A stretch of DNA of 64,000 bases from Neopestalotiopsis rosae. Its lineage: Eukaryota > Ascomycota > Sordariomycetes > Amphisphaeriales > Sporocadaceae. The notes beneath the pieces were generated by a model that worked only from the letters and a program-made list of their open reading frames with translations, had not been told where the DNA came from and searched no databases. Numbering within the stretch: the first letter of the stretch is position 1; each line of letters starts with the position of its first letter. The translations under genes and the position numbers were made by a program. Below, piece after piece: positions 12,901 through 20,564 of the stretch. The DNA is taken from positions 5,332,001-5,396,000 of the forward strand of contig JALGAS010000003.1 of NCBI GenBank assembly GCA_023078685.1, written 5' to 3'.

Positions 12901-14469
12901 CATTGCTTTGAGTGGATCCGGAAGAACCTTGCGGTTGACCTTGCCGTTTATAGTTACTGGGAATGCTTCCATTTCGACGAAGAAAGCCGGAATCATGTAT
13001 GCCGGTATTCTTGTAGCCAACCAAGGACGTAGCTCACGGCCGACGCTTGCCTTGGCCCTGGCTGCAACATTGCCAGCCCTTGCCTTGAGTACGCAGTAGG
13101 CCACGAGCCACTCATCGTGAGTAATCACAACTGCTCCAGAAATGTCTTCATGCTGGAGAATCGCGGCTTCGATATCACCCAGCTCGATTCTGTAGCCTCG
13201 GATCTTAACTTGCCCGTCTATCCGACCAATGACGCTCAAGCCCCTACTCGTGACCATGCGTGCAAGGTCGCCAGTGCGGTACATTGTACCGCCATGAAAC
13301 GGATTATCGAGGAATTTAGAACGGGTAAGCTCTTTCATCTTACGATAACCCCGTGCTACGCCAGCGCCTCCGATATATAGCTCGCCAGGCTGACCGAGCG
13401 GCACAGGTGCCTGATTCTCGTCGAGAACATACAGGTGGCCGTTTGTTATTGGCCGTCCAACGATTATGTTCTGTCCGTAAGACACGTTCCAGATGCTTCC
13501 ATATACAGTCGCCTCTGTCGGGCCGTACATATTCCACAGCGCATCGCCGCAGGCTTGGAGACGATCCGCTAGCTGCCGTGACAGTGCCTCGCCACCGCAA
13601 AAGATTTTTCTGAGCCGTGGTTGGCCTTGCCAGCCCGAGTCAAGCAGCATCTGCCAGATGGCGGGCGTGCCTTGCATGATGGTGATCTTATGACGTCGCA
13701 TGAGAGTCACGAGGGCGGCCATGTCTTTGATGTCTGGCCCTTGTGCAATGACAAGTGTCGCTCCACAAAGTAGGGGTAGGAAGAGCTCCACCACAGCCAT
13801 ATCAAATGATACAGTGGTGATGGCAAGCAGCCTATCTGACTCGCCGCATCCAGGTTCCCTCTTCAACGACAGCAAGAGGTTTGAAATACTCCCATGAGTG
13901 ACTTCAACGCCCTTGGGTCGCCCCGTTGAACCGGAAGTATACATGACATAGGCCAGATCGTCGCTCCGCGTGGTGAGCCCCAGGGATATACCATTGATTT
14001 CACGATGTATCGTACGTAGTAGATCACTTATGTCAAGACATACATCTTCCCGGGAGCCGAAGGCTGCGTATGAGCTGTTGCACATAATGACGAGCCTCAA
14101 ACCAGCGTCTTCCACCATCTGTCTGATACGCTCGGAGGGAAGTGCGGGATCAATAGGCACGTAAGCGGCTCCGATTTTCCAGATTGCCAGGAAAACTGGG
14201 ATGAGGTCGACAGAGCGGTCCAGCGCCACACCAACAAGGTCGCCAACTCCAATTCCCCTGTGAATGAGCTCTCGAGCAAATCGATTCGCGAGAGTATTGA
14301 GCTCCCGGTATGTGAGTGTCTTGTCGCCACTGATTATGGCGGTCTTATGTTCATAATTCTCGACAATTTGGTCGAGAAGTCGGGGTAGACACAGCCCCAA
14401 GGTTTCCGGATCATGAGTTTCGTTAAAGTCATGGTCTGTTTCGCAAACATTTTGCGATGAAATTTCCAT
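6994..14469 (-). CDS. swnK: SwnK-like hybrid NRPS-PKS (A-T-KS-AT-KR-ACP-R)
   Basis: A single uninterrupted frame of about 2491 residues, taking the ATG at 14469 (an upstream in-frame ATG at 14556 would add 29 unconvincing residues). Domains in order: adenylation (TSGSTGRPKG near 177, MYGPTEATVYG, TGDLAR, NGKVNRKVLP), thiolation (GGDSLRI, Ser near 562), ketosynthase (DTACSSSLV, Cys 790; EAHGTGT; KSNVGHTQ), acyltransferase (GHSLGE, Ser 1245), ketoreductase (TGGLGHLGA near 1737, with Ser-Tyr-Asn pattern in FSSISGV...NYAAANSF), ACP (GIDSL near 2036) and an NAD-binding thioester reductase (TGVTGFVGA near 2149, YGTSKYMAER). There is no condensation domain and no DH or ER. This order is the hallmark of SwnK, which loads pipecolic acid, extends it once with malonyl units and releases it reductively toward an indolizidine. 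It is divergent from the reductase gene at 15186. Substrate identity is inferred from family, not shown. Confidence 0.88.
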   Translation of the reverse strand: MEISSQNVCETDHDFNETHDPETLGLCLPRLLDQIVENYEHKTAIISGDKTLTYRELNTLANRFARELIHRGIGVGDLVGVALDRSVDLIPVFLAIWKIGAAYVPIDPALPSERIRQMVEDAGLRLVIMCNSSYAAFGSREDVCLDISDLLRTIHREINGISLGLTTRSDDLAYVMYTSGSTGRPKGVEVTHGSISNLLLSLKREPGCGESDRLLAITTVSFDMAVVELFLPLLCGATLVIAQGPDIKDMAALVTLMRRHKITIMQGTPAIWQMLLDSGWQGQPRLRKIFCGGEALSRQLADRLQACGDALWNMYGPTEATVYGSIWNVSYGQNIIVGRPITNGHLYVLDENQAPVPLGQPGELYIGGAGVARGYRKMKELTRSKFLDNPFHGGTMYRTGDLARMVTSRGLSVIGRIDGQVKIRGYRIELGDIEAAILQHEDISGAVVITHDEWLVAYCVLKARAGNVAARAKASVGRELRPWLATRIPAYMIPAFFVEMEAFPVTINGKVNRKVLPDPLKAMNTTDIVKPATELEDQIRDIWSRALNHDLFGVHDSFFEVGGDSLRIVRVQRELQDLLGRSIASPKLFEHYTIKSLATYLSASPGKSVSKDTKTQHQLSATEDVAIVSMACRLPGGITNPEDFWELLVRGGDAISDVPEDRWGGSGNDDSYCRHGGFIPSINLFDISLFGISPKEARSLDPAQYLMLETCWEGFERAGLTMEKLQGSQTGVFVGTSNILAHQSLNQTAIRDLSDLDGYTVTGSAGGTMSGRIAYQFGLEGPALTIDTACSSSLVTTHLACNALRQGECDMAVSGGVTLMLNPGLHVEFSRLQGMSPDARCRAFSADTEGTGWSEGSAVVILKRLSDAQRDGDRIHAVIRGTAVNHDGRSASLTAPSGPAQQRLIQRALTVSGLQPNDIDYIEAHGTGTKLGDPIEATALAEVFGANRSGVEPLLIGSAKSNVGHTQAAAGLVGLLKVILALQNSTIPESLHITKPTPAVDWQLANMTPVLEEMPWPSTGSRPRRAGISAFGIGGTNAHIIVEELSEPMGTVEDSKTVAQLVPPTMPFCLSGDSDAALVAHAKSLRQYLISVDESRIQDVSYSLATTRTHLRRRLVLMVQSKAQLLEELASIERQEFPAVPASDTIGPPRVAMLFTGQGSQWPGMGKGLCEVYPVFRNAIQEVATHFTNLEVPLLDVMWADPDTREAALLNRTDFAQPVLFALEVALWRLWESWGVRPDFVLGHSLGELVAAHVAGIFDLSDACRLVMARSRLMQAQADIDTQMVSLGTTAAEVATAIVKLGHGAAVDIALYNTPRQTVISGKREAVESISDHFSNQGCKTKTLIVGHAFHSRFVDGMLEDFRAVAETLNLNAPNLSVISSVSGSRVDHMDQAEYWVRQVREPVRFSDSIKSLSRCGVDIFLELGPQPILCGMGTECLQDESRSGSFAWAPSLMRGRDDVLILQRSIADLHVRHVPINWTAYFEPFGCKRIDLPTYPFQRYYDARRGAKSTHGLRNLGKASQDILPKVQEGLRFEVIWHPAKIEDMITRRTWGIMTQISSPKKAEVLRKIVSRSGNRLVDVDHLKDAEHLDGLICVWDSDEDVLSQVQDHVPKALAQLQTAAQTQFAPPLVWVTRRAIGTGIEPDDQNMNLGAAPLWGLMRTARSEHPELRLRLVDLDEDTITCVASALLSSAEPECAIRQGQVLAPRMERVRPLLNSTSKRPLLRRDGAVLITGGLGHLGARVARWLATNHGVHDMVLTSRRGMETPGADHLVNELATGGVKVTVLVSDTSDPPSVESIMAIFSKQRPLRGVVHAAGVADSGVLLAMTPERCATTLGPKAYGAWVLHQATSNMDLDLFMMFSSISGVMGMPGLANYAAANSFLDALAYLRRAQGLPATSVAYGTWSGDGMASRLGHHTLSHLAHFGLDTLAPEEGLDLLEEAVVSTRALTIAAALDLRRLRNFVEEQGGIPPLLRLLLAHESPQVSQSWDLWRTLSETGHDQHSGIVLSMVREVVAKALGFTHPLDVDVDRSLQEIGIDSLTAVQMRNHLAKLTGLTLSVNIAMVHPNLRILSQFLLSQLRETETSSSSTVSSSNTSVTTIFDLPRLDMAAIRKGYLDSSFTFDNVSRDPIRCITRPQSVFLTGVTGFVGAFVLHELVRQGITTYCLVRADDVDKALERITMALEEYGLWEPEFATLINAVVGDLSQPLLGLTEDCFNELADSVDAICHSGALVDWMRPLEEYVGPNIVSTHEILRLASYGCAKAVHFVSTISTLPIHLGFGLTEQDQEFGYGTSKYMAERLVTAARWRGAMTTIYRLPYVTASTTTGRFRVDQGDFLHNFFSGSLELGAFPSLDADMSAVLPVDYLSKTITAVMTQDLHRMGRDYDFVNDRAQTCNEFFRLLSALSGGKEIVAFNTWKQRALGHAVAHPAGPLARIAAVFDNYIDETAPNMFKGLRVGEHVFGGKDYPAPILSEDFIRAYLNHMGIERL

Positions 14470-15185
14470 CTTCTTGTTTTCCTGTAATAGATTGAATTGG
14501 GATATTCTCGGTGAACAGATAGTTGAGAGATTAACAGTCAGTCTTGATATAATCAACCAAGCTTATCACGACATTTTCGGATCCGACTATTCGAAAATTC
14601 AACGGCATTGAGTAAACAGCTAGTTCAATATGGTTGCATTTGTAATTGTTCGGGAACCAATAGGAAAAGCCCCGTCTCAAGCCTCGAGATTTCGGTAGTG
14701 GGTCTCGTGTCTAGGCCTATGATAGGACTTTCAACGCAAGCAGGGTATCAGGTACCCTATACTTGTGATAACTCGCTGACGTGTTATGGGGCCACACAGG
14801 ACTATACGAGACTTGCAGCTATCCGGCTTGATATAGGTGATATCGAAGTCTTGCGAGGTAGAGGAACCCTGGAAAGTGAGTCACAAAGGGCCAAGAACAC
14901 ATCCATTGCAAATAACGTCAAGCAAAATGCATTATCCGGGGTAACCTAGTGGCATAGACCTCCACTGCAGGATCTAGAGGATTTCGTCCCTTGATCCCCT
15001 GCATCAATCACATGCTACATGACCTCTCAAAGTGGCTCACCGAAAAAGGGACCTCTCACTCAAGTCAATTGCGTTATTTCTTTAACAATTTCCTTGCTCT
15101 GGATCACGCTACACTAACCTTTGTTACATCTTCACATCTTCAACTTGAAGCCTTGTATTTGTGTCAGCCTTGAACACTGGTCAAA
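14470..15185. promoter_or_regulatory. Divergent promoter region between swnK-like and NmrA-like genes
   Basis: About 0.7 kb separates the two divergent start codons, a typical shared promoter inside a fungal cluster. I see no unambiguous TATA box or repeated operator-like motif. Short open frames inside it are unsupported. Confidence 0.4.
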
Positions 15186-16249
15186 ATGGTTGTCGTTGCA
15201 GTTGCCGGGGGTCTTGGAGATCTAGGCCGCCTTATCGCTGAGGCTATGATTGAAACTGGCAAGCATGAAGTCTATGTCATGTCCAGAAAGGTACGAAAGT
15301 ACTCCCGTACACGATTCAATCTGCTGACCAGACCCATCAGACTGGGCCAGAGAGTCTCGTTCGAACCTCACCCCGGACCGGCCAGCAATACTCTCCTCTC
15401 ATCTGTACCGACTACTCGTCTGAAGAGTCCTTAGTCCAGCAGCTTGAAGAGCGCAAGGTCAATGTCATCATCTGTACCTTTATCATGGATTGTGACTCAG
15501 CTTCGGAAGCTCAGATTCGTCTCATTCGGGCTGCTGATAAGTGCGCCGGTGTGAAACGTTTCATCCCCTCTGAGTTCAACGTCGAGTACGAAGTTGGCGA
15601 CGACGTACTTCCTTACCCGGAGAAGAAGTTCCATCTCGCCGCTCGGCGAGAGCTCGAGAAGACAAGCACTTTGGAGTATGCCTACATCTACCCCGGCATG
15701 TTCATGGACTATTTTGGCCTGCCAAAGGTGGAGAGCAGCCTTCGCCCGCTCTGTTTCTTTGTTGATCCAGAAAGAGGTCTAGCGGTGTTGCCGGATGATG
15801 GGGAAGCTAGGATGAGTATGACCTTTACGACGGATGCTGCACGCTACATAGCTTTATCACTTGATCTGGAGAAATGGCCCCGGATTCTGACAACTGTTGT
15901 CAGCACCGTCTCACTCAATGAGCTTGTCCAGCTTATCGAGAAGAGTCTAGGCCGTAAGCTGCAGGTACTTTACCAGCCCCTGGAAAAGCTGCTCAAACAT
16001 GAGGCGATCGACCTGCCGACCAATTTGAAGATCGCAACAGAGTACCCAGAGCGGTTTCCCGAAGGATTGGGTCAGCTGCGAGGGTTGATTGCCGATCTCG
16101 AGGCTGGCGTGGCACTTGGAGCCTACGACCTCAGCAAGTTGCATGGGCACCTAGACCTGGCCAAGGTGTTTGAGGGGGCGGCCGCGGCGCCAAGAAGAAT
16201 CGAGGACTTGGTGAAGGAAGCATGGAGTGCAACAGCTCCTTCTGAATGA
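15186..16249 (+). CDS. swnN: NmrA-like NAD(P)-dependent reductase, SwnN/SwnR type
   Basis: Two exons, 15186-15290 and 15341-16249, joined over a 50-nt GT-AG intron, give about 337 residues in phase. The N-terminus VAVAGGLGDLGRLI is the atypical glycine-rich NAD(P) loop of NmrA/isoflavone-reductase-like atypical SDRs. Later come RFIPSEFNVEYE and YIYPGMFMDYFG, also typical. In SWN clusters two such proteins, SwnN and SwnR, reduce iminium or ketone intermediates of the indolizidine. Position beside the swnK-like gene supports that role. I cannot tell SwnN from SwnR by eye, so the symbol is a best guess. No second reductase lies in the window. Confidence 0.75.
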
Positions 16250-16826
16250 ATGAAGCGAAGCAAACGGCGAGTTTTGTCCGCTGACATGAAGTTCGAATGA
16301 GACGTCGTACACCAAACCCTTCCTGGCCCCGAAGTTGCCGGGGTTGAAGACTTGGCACACCTAGCGCTGATCCTACAAACCAGAACTTCGGTGAATAAAG
16401 GAATGACATCCATGAATCCGCCCACTTGGTAACTCCTATAATTGTGTGGAGACATGTGCGACCCGAGCAGCCTAAGATTCTAAATCCCCGCTTTGGTGCA
16501 TTAGCAGCTAATATCCCGGAATATTTATCAGTAAGAAAACGATGCACGTATCGTGTAAGTGCGGATCCTGAAGGATGAACACTATAACACAACTCTCAGC
16601 AGTCGTTCACATGCTGATGTGCGCTCAATGTGGCGACGAGTATTCGTAATCGTTTTCAGAGTCGAGGTCGTGTCCTTTCTCGAGATACCCCCTCTATTGA
16701 CCGGCATGTGCTAAGCATATAAGTGGCCTGGGTTGGAAATGATGACCGCCTTTACCCATGCGTATTGCCACATGCACATTATCAAATAGTCCGCCGTCAA
16801 ATCCCGCTTGACCAGAACTAGACGCG
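16250..16826. promoter_or_regulatory. Intergenic region with TATA-like box upstream of dioxygenase
   Basis: The two plus-strand genes are separated by 577 bp holding the 3' flank of the reductase and the dioxygenase promoter. A CATATAAG motif at 16716-16723 lies about 104 bp before the dioxygenase ATG and is a reasonable TATA element. Open frames on the minus strand here are shadows or noise. Confidence 0.35.
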
Positions 16827-17684
16827 ATGACAACCAACGTACCCAAGCTACAGCGAGTTCAAGCCTCTAAGGGCTGTGAGGCTGTGCTAAAGGCTGTCCG
16901 TGAGGATGGTGCCGTCATCATCAAGGGCCTCTTCACCAAAGACCAAGTCCGCCGTCTCAATGAAGAGGTTCAGCCTTCTGTAGACAAGATGGGAACGGGC
17001 TCCAATCACACGGAAGACTGGGTCAAGGAATTTCATGGCGACAACACAAAGCGCCTGAACGGCGTGGTCGCGCTCAGTCAGACGTTTCGCCATGAGATTC
17101 TGGAGAGCGACTTGATTCACCAGGTGTGCGAGGCGATCTATCTCAAAGACGCAGGCGGCTACTGGATGAACTCCGCCCAAGTCATTGATATCGGACCCGG
17201 CAGTAAGGCGCAGCCGCTGCATCGGGACCAGTGGCAGTTTCCCATCTTCACACGCTGCGGTCCCGATGCGCCAGAGGCCAGCATCAACTTTGTCGTGGCC
17301 CTGACCGACTTTAGCGATGAGAATGGGGCCACCAGGGTGATTCCGGGAAGTCACAAGTGGGACAATTTTAGTGAGAATGGGACGCCCGCGGACACGATTC
17401 CCGCGGAAATGGAAGTTGGCGATGCTTGCTTCATCACGGGAAAGGTTGTGCACGGCGGCGGCGAGAATAGAACCAAGGACTCTACAAGGAGGGGCATCAC
17501 CCTGGTTTTTCAGTGCTCATACCTCACACCTGAGGAGGCGTATCCTTTCATCATTAGTAAGGATCTCGCTAAGACGCTCAGCCCGCGCGGTCAGCGTATG
17601 ATTGGCTTCCGATCCCAGTTTCTCAAGGACAGTCCGGGTGTCTGGAAGCGCAATTATGGAGACATGGATGAGGTATATTGTTGA
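16827..17684 (+). CDS. PhyH-family Fe(II)/2-oxoglutarate dioxygenase, SwnH1/SwnH2-like
   Basis: An intron-free frame of 285 residues. The 2-His-1-carboxylate facial triad is visible as H132-x-D134 (LHRDQWQF) and H209 (VVHGGGENRT), with an Arg at 221/222 (TRRGITLVF) placed to bind 2-oxoglutarate. VIPGSHKWD is also typical of phytanoyl-CoA-hydroxylase-like enzymes. In SWN clusters SwnH1 and SwnH2 hydroxylate the indolizidine ring. This is the only such gene here, and I cannot decide which of the two it matches. The last residues (DMDEVYC) coincide with a possible splice donor (GAG|GTATAT), so the C-terminus might extend by a small exon. Confidence 0.8.
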   Translation: MTTNVPKLQRVQASKGCEAVLKAVREDGAVIIKGLFTKDQVRRLNEEVQPSVDKMGTGSNHTEDWVKEFHGDNTKRLNGVVALSQTFRHEILESDLIHQVCEAIYLKDAGGYWMNSAQVIDIGPGSKAQPLHRDQWQFPIFTRCGPDAPEASINFVVALTDFSDENGATRVIPGSHKWDNFSENGTPADTIPAEMEVGDACFITGKVVHGGGENRTKDSTRRGITLVFQCSYLTPEEAYPFIISKDLAKTLSPRGQRMIGFRSQFLKDSPGVWKRNYGDMDEVYC

Positions 17685-17883
17685 GATCAGTAGTGTGTTC
17701 GCGTTGCCATCATGGGATGACCTTTTGCAGCATAACATGGTTTGAGATAATGATATATCTGTGCGTTCTGTAAACTTGTGGTAGTTTCTTAATGATAGTG
17801 AACAATTCACACCTGTAATTGGATGTCTGGTGGAAACGCCAAGAGAATATGGTTCTATGAACATGACATAAATTTGACTTAGG

Positions 17884-19356
17884 TTACAGCTTTGACTCAG
17901 GCTTGCGCTCATCCACTCCAAGCCCTTGCAGCAGCTTCTCTCCCACTAGCTGCAGAAAGTCATCAACTTCAGCCTGTGAGTAATACGCAGGATTATAGCA
18001 CGTGTTCATAGATAAGCGCCCTTGCCAAGCCCACATGAAGCATTCTAGCCAGGGGCCCATGACTGTATCCCCAAACCAGACATCCTTGACGTGCCAGGTT
18101 CCCTTTCCGTCTGCATCTGCGTAAGATGACGCGATGAAGCTATCGACAACACCCAAGCTCGAAAGCGCCGGTGTTGTCTCCTCGAGCGGCGTTTTGGTGA
18201 ATTCGGGAACCATCATGCGGATCATGGGCCCGAGCGCACTCCAGATTTCGGCGTCTGCCTGAGGCAGATCTTGCTGGTAAAAAGTTGCAAGCTCTTGTAC
18301 CATTTGCGAGAAAGTCTTGTTGGCCGGCTCAAATACGTAGGGGAGCACGCCGTGGTGGTTGCTGAGGGAGTGGACATCGGACAGGCTCTCGTCGACCGCG
18401 GCCGGAAAATAGCGGCGCAGGTCAAAGTTGCCAAATGCGGCAAACTGCGTGCCCGCGCGGGGCGCCCCGGGCGGCAGCGCCGCACCAGCGTTGCGCTGGG
18501 CCTGCACCGCCTGCGTCGCCAGCACCACGGCCACGTGCCAGGCCGCCGTGACGCTCAGGCGCTGTGCTTTGCAGGCCGCAACGATGGAGGCCGTGGTGCG
18601 GGCGCTGAGCTTGAGCTCAAAGGACGCGTTGCGCGTCGAGCAGGGGCCGAGAGGCTGCGCTACAGGCACGTAGATGGGCGCGCTCATGGTGAGGAGCGGT
18701 GCGAGTATTTCTAATGCGCGCGCCTCTCCGCGACCCGGCCTCTTCTCCGTCAGATCGAGGAGATCGTCCGATCGGGGTGGCAGACGGGCTACCTCTGACC
18801 CGTCTATCATGAAGGTCGCTTCATGCTGCGGCACCGAGGCAAGGTTCTTGAAGAAGCGATCCCAAAAGTTCATGGCCCCTCGTCCATCGAGAATGTGGTG
18901 TTCGCCTTGCATGAACAGTTGACCCTCTTCGGGGAAATAATACATTGTCATCTGTCTTGTCTTCACCATGGTCTTCCAGTGCTCGGAAGAGGTCTTGTTT
19001 GGGGCGACGATGAATGTAGCAGCGAGCCAGGCTTCAAGCTCGGCGCTAGATGATGGAGATGTGTAGGTTTTGCCCTCAGGGAGATTCTCCGCCGCCAAAG
19101 TTGGGTATTGCTGGCGTATTTGCAGCCATGCTTGACGAAGTCGAGCGGCCAACTCATCATGGGTCACTTTAGGCCCTGGGGAAGACGGTTGGTAGCTGAA
19201 CGTGACGTGCGTGCCTATGAGAAAAAGGCCCGGGGATCCAGGAGGCACTGAGATGGCGTTATAGAGAACTTCTTGAAAGCCATAGGGCTGAGTGTATACG
19301 TTCGGGGCAGTTTCCTTCCATGATGGATGACATCTGACTTTGTTGGAAGACGACAT
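17884..19356 (-). CDS. Tri3-like O-acyltransferase
   Basis: An intron-free frame of 490 residues. The acyl-transfer motif HHILDGRG lies at 153-160, with His153 and Asp157 forming HxxxD as in condensation-domain/BAHD-like acyltransferases. Overall layout (N-terminal SWKETAPNVYTQPYGFQEVL, about 490 residues) recalls fungal alcohol acetyltransferases such as trichothecene 15-O-acetyltransferase Tri3. The BAHD DFGWG motif is not evident. It is convergent with the dioxygenase, 199 bp away, which suggests it belongs to the SWN-like cluster. The standard swn gene set has no acyltransferase, so it could esterify a hydroxyl of an indolizidine product, as is known for the acetoxy group of slaframine. 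That assignment is inference. Confidence 0.75.
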   Translation of the reverse strand: MSSSNKVRCHPSWKETAPNVYTQPYGFQEVLYNAISVPPGSPGLFLIGTHVTFSYQPSSPGPKVTHDELAARLRQAWLQIRQQYPTLAAENLPEGKTYTSPSSSAELEAWLAATFIVAPNKTSSEHWKTMVKTRQMTMYYFPEEGQLFMQGEHHILDGRGAMNFWDRFFKNLASVPQHEATFMIDGSEVARLPPRSDDLLDLTEKRPGRGEARALEILAPLLTMSAPIYVPVAQPLGPCSTRNASFELKLSARTTASIVAACKAQRLSVTAAWHVAVVLATQAVQAQRNAGAALPPGAPRAGTQFAAFGNFDLRRYFPAAVDESLSDVHSLSNHHGVLPYVFEPANKTFSQMVQELATFYQQDLPQADAEIWSALGPMIRMMVPEFTKTPLEETTPALSSLGVVDSFIASSYADADGKGTWHVKDVWFGDTVMGPWLECFMWAWQGRLSMNTCYNPAYYSQAEVDDFLQLVGEKLLQGLGVDERKPESKL

Positions 19357-20100
19357 GCTGCGGTGTTCACGGAGTATTGATTTTTCTCAGATACTTCCAG
19401 TCGATGCAGATGATTTGAGCCTCGGACTTGGTGGAGACCGACTTAATTATACCGCGTCGATACATAAGATTTGTTCCGATTATGCAACTTGACTGATGCG
19501 TGCTTAGCATGTTTGATCCTTCCATGCATGGAGAACGGCGTGCGGAGTGATTCTTTATCGGCCGAGTCTTACTGCAGTGTACTCTCCATATACTCTCAAT
19601 CCATGCCATGCTGGATTATACGAACCTCACTGCATATGGTTGCATCAGGAACGAGATCCCTGGCTCTACTGTCCCAGAACCGCCTGGCTGGGAATTTGGG
19701 CGCTTCTCGGTAAGCAATAGTGGAGATACCTGGCGGGGCCAATCATGATGTCTGGGGATCATACAAACCGGGGAGAAATCCCATGTACAGTACATTACTA
19801 TAACAAGTCACTTGACCTGGCCAAGACTGCCAAGGGTCATGAAGGATTTTACGAGAATGCACTATCTTTACTGACTACATCTTCGGGTATCACTCGAGCT
19901 CATACTGAACGACAGACTGGGTGCCGTGCGAGCGAAAAGAGACTCCAAGGAGGATCACCAGGAAGTCTTACAGCAAGTTGCTGTGTACCTGGCAAGAATA
20001 AGTGCATTCGTGTCGGTCTGTTGACTCGGGCCAGGCCTAACCAGCACTCGACCTGCTTCTCAACCATAAGATTCCTGATAATGAAATTCGTTAAATAAAA
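19357..20100. other. Intergenic stretch, promoter side of the acyltransferase
   Basis: No supported gene. It holds the upstream region of the minus-strand acyltransferase. Short open frames are unsupported. Confidence 0.35.
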
Positions 20101-20120
20101 AAGATTATCGACAAGTACAA

Positions 20121-20440
20121 TGACCAAGCAGAAGCCTGCATACGGATATACTAGAATTGTATTTTCTTTTCTTTTTTGTCTTTTTTTTAATGATTCTCCT
20201 ACATTCTTGATGAGATTTATATCGGAATAGAGGGAGTGAATTATTTTAATTAAAAGAAATCTTTTATATATTATTGATAATTCTTTTGTTTCATTCTTTT
20301 TGTTTTATTCTTTTTTTTTTCTGTGCTCTTCTTTTTGGTAATGAGCAGAGTTCTGTTTGGTTAGTGTATCCATGAAAATGGATGAGCATATGTGGGCGGG
20401 TTATCGATTGTATCGTTATCCCATCATTATTGTTGCACCT
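20121..20440. repeat. Dispersed AT-rich repeat, short copy
   Basis: This segment matches 58983-59460 in the same orientation at both ends: an ACCAAGCAxAAG...CACGGATAT-like block followed by T-rich sequence at the left, and CTTTTTGGTA...TTCTGTTTGGTTAGTGTAT at the right. The other copy has about 220 bp more between these blocks, including most of a small membrane-protein frame. Differences between the copies are mostly transitions. It ends about 125 bp before the HET gene's 3' end. Confidence 0.6.
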
Positions 20441-20564
20441 CGAAGTGAAAGAAATCGGCTCAGTAGTCTCAATCGCGAGTCTACTTCGTGCCATCGCCGA
20501 GTGGTACTTATCGCATATTATAGTGAGTAATTAACCATCTTCCGCTACTGCTTCAATAAAAACC

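Noticed and set aside
15485..16592. Antisense open frames over the NmrA gene
   Set aside because: Shadows of a coding region with biased codon use. No independent start context or domain.
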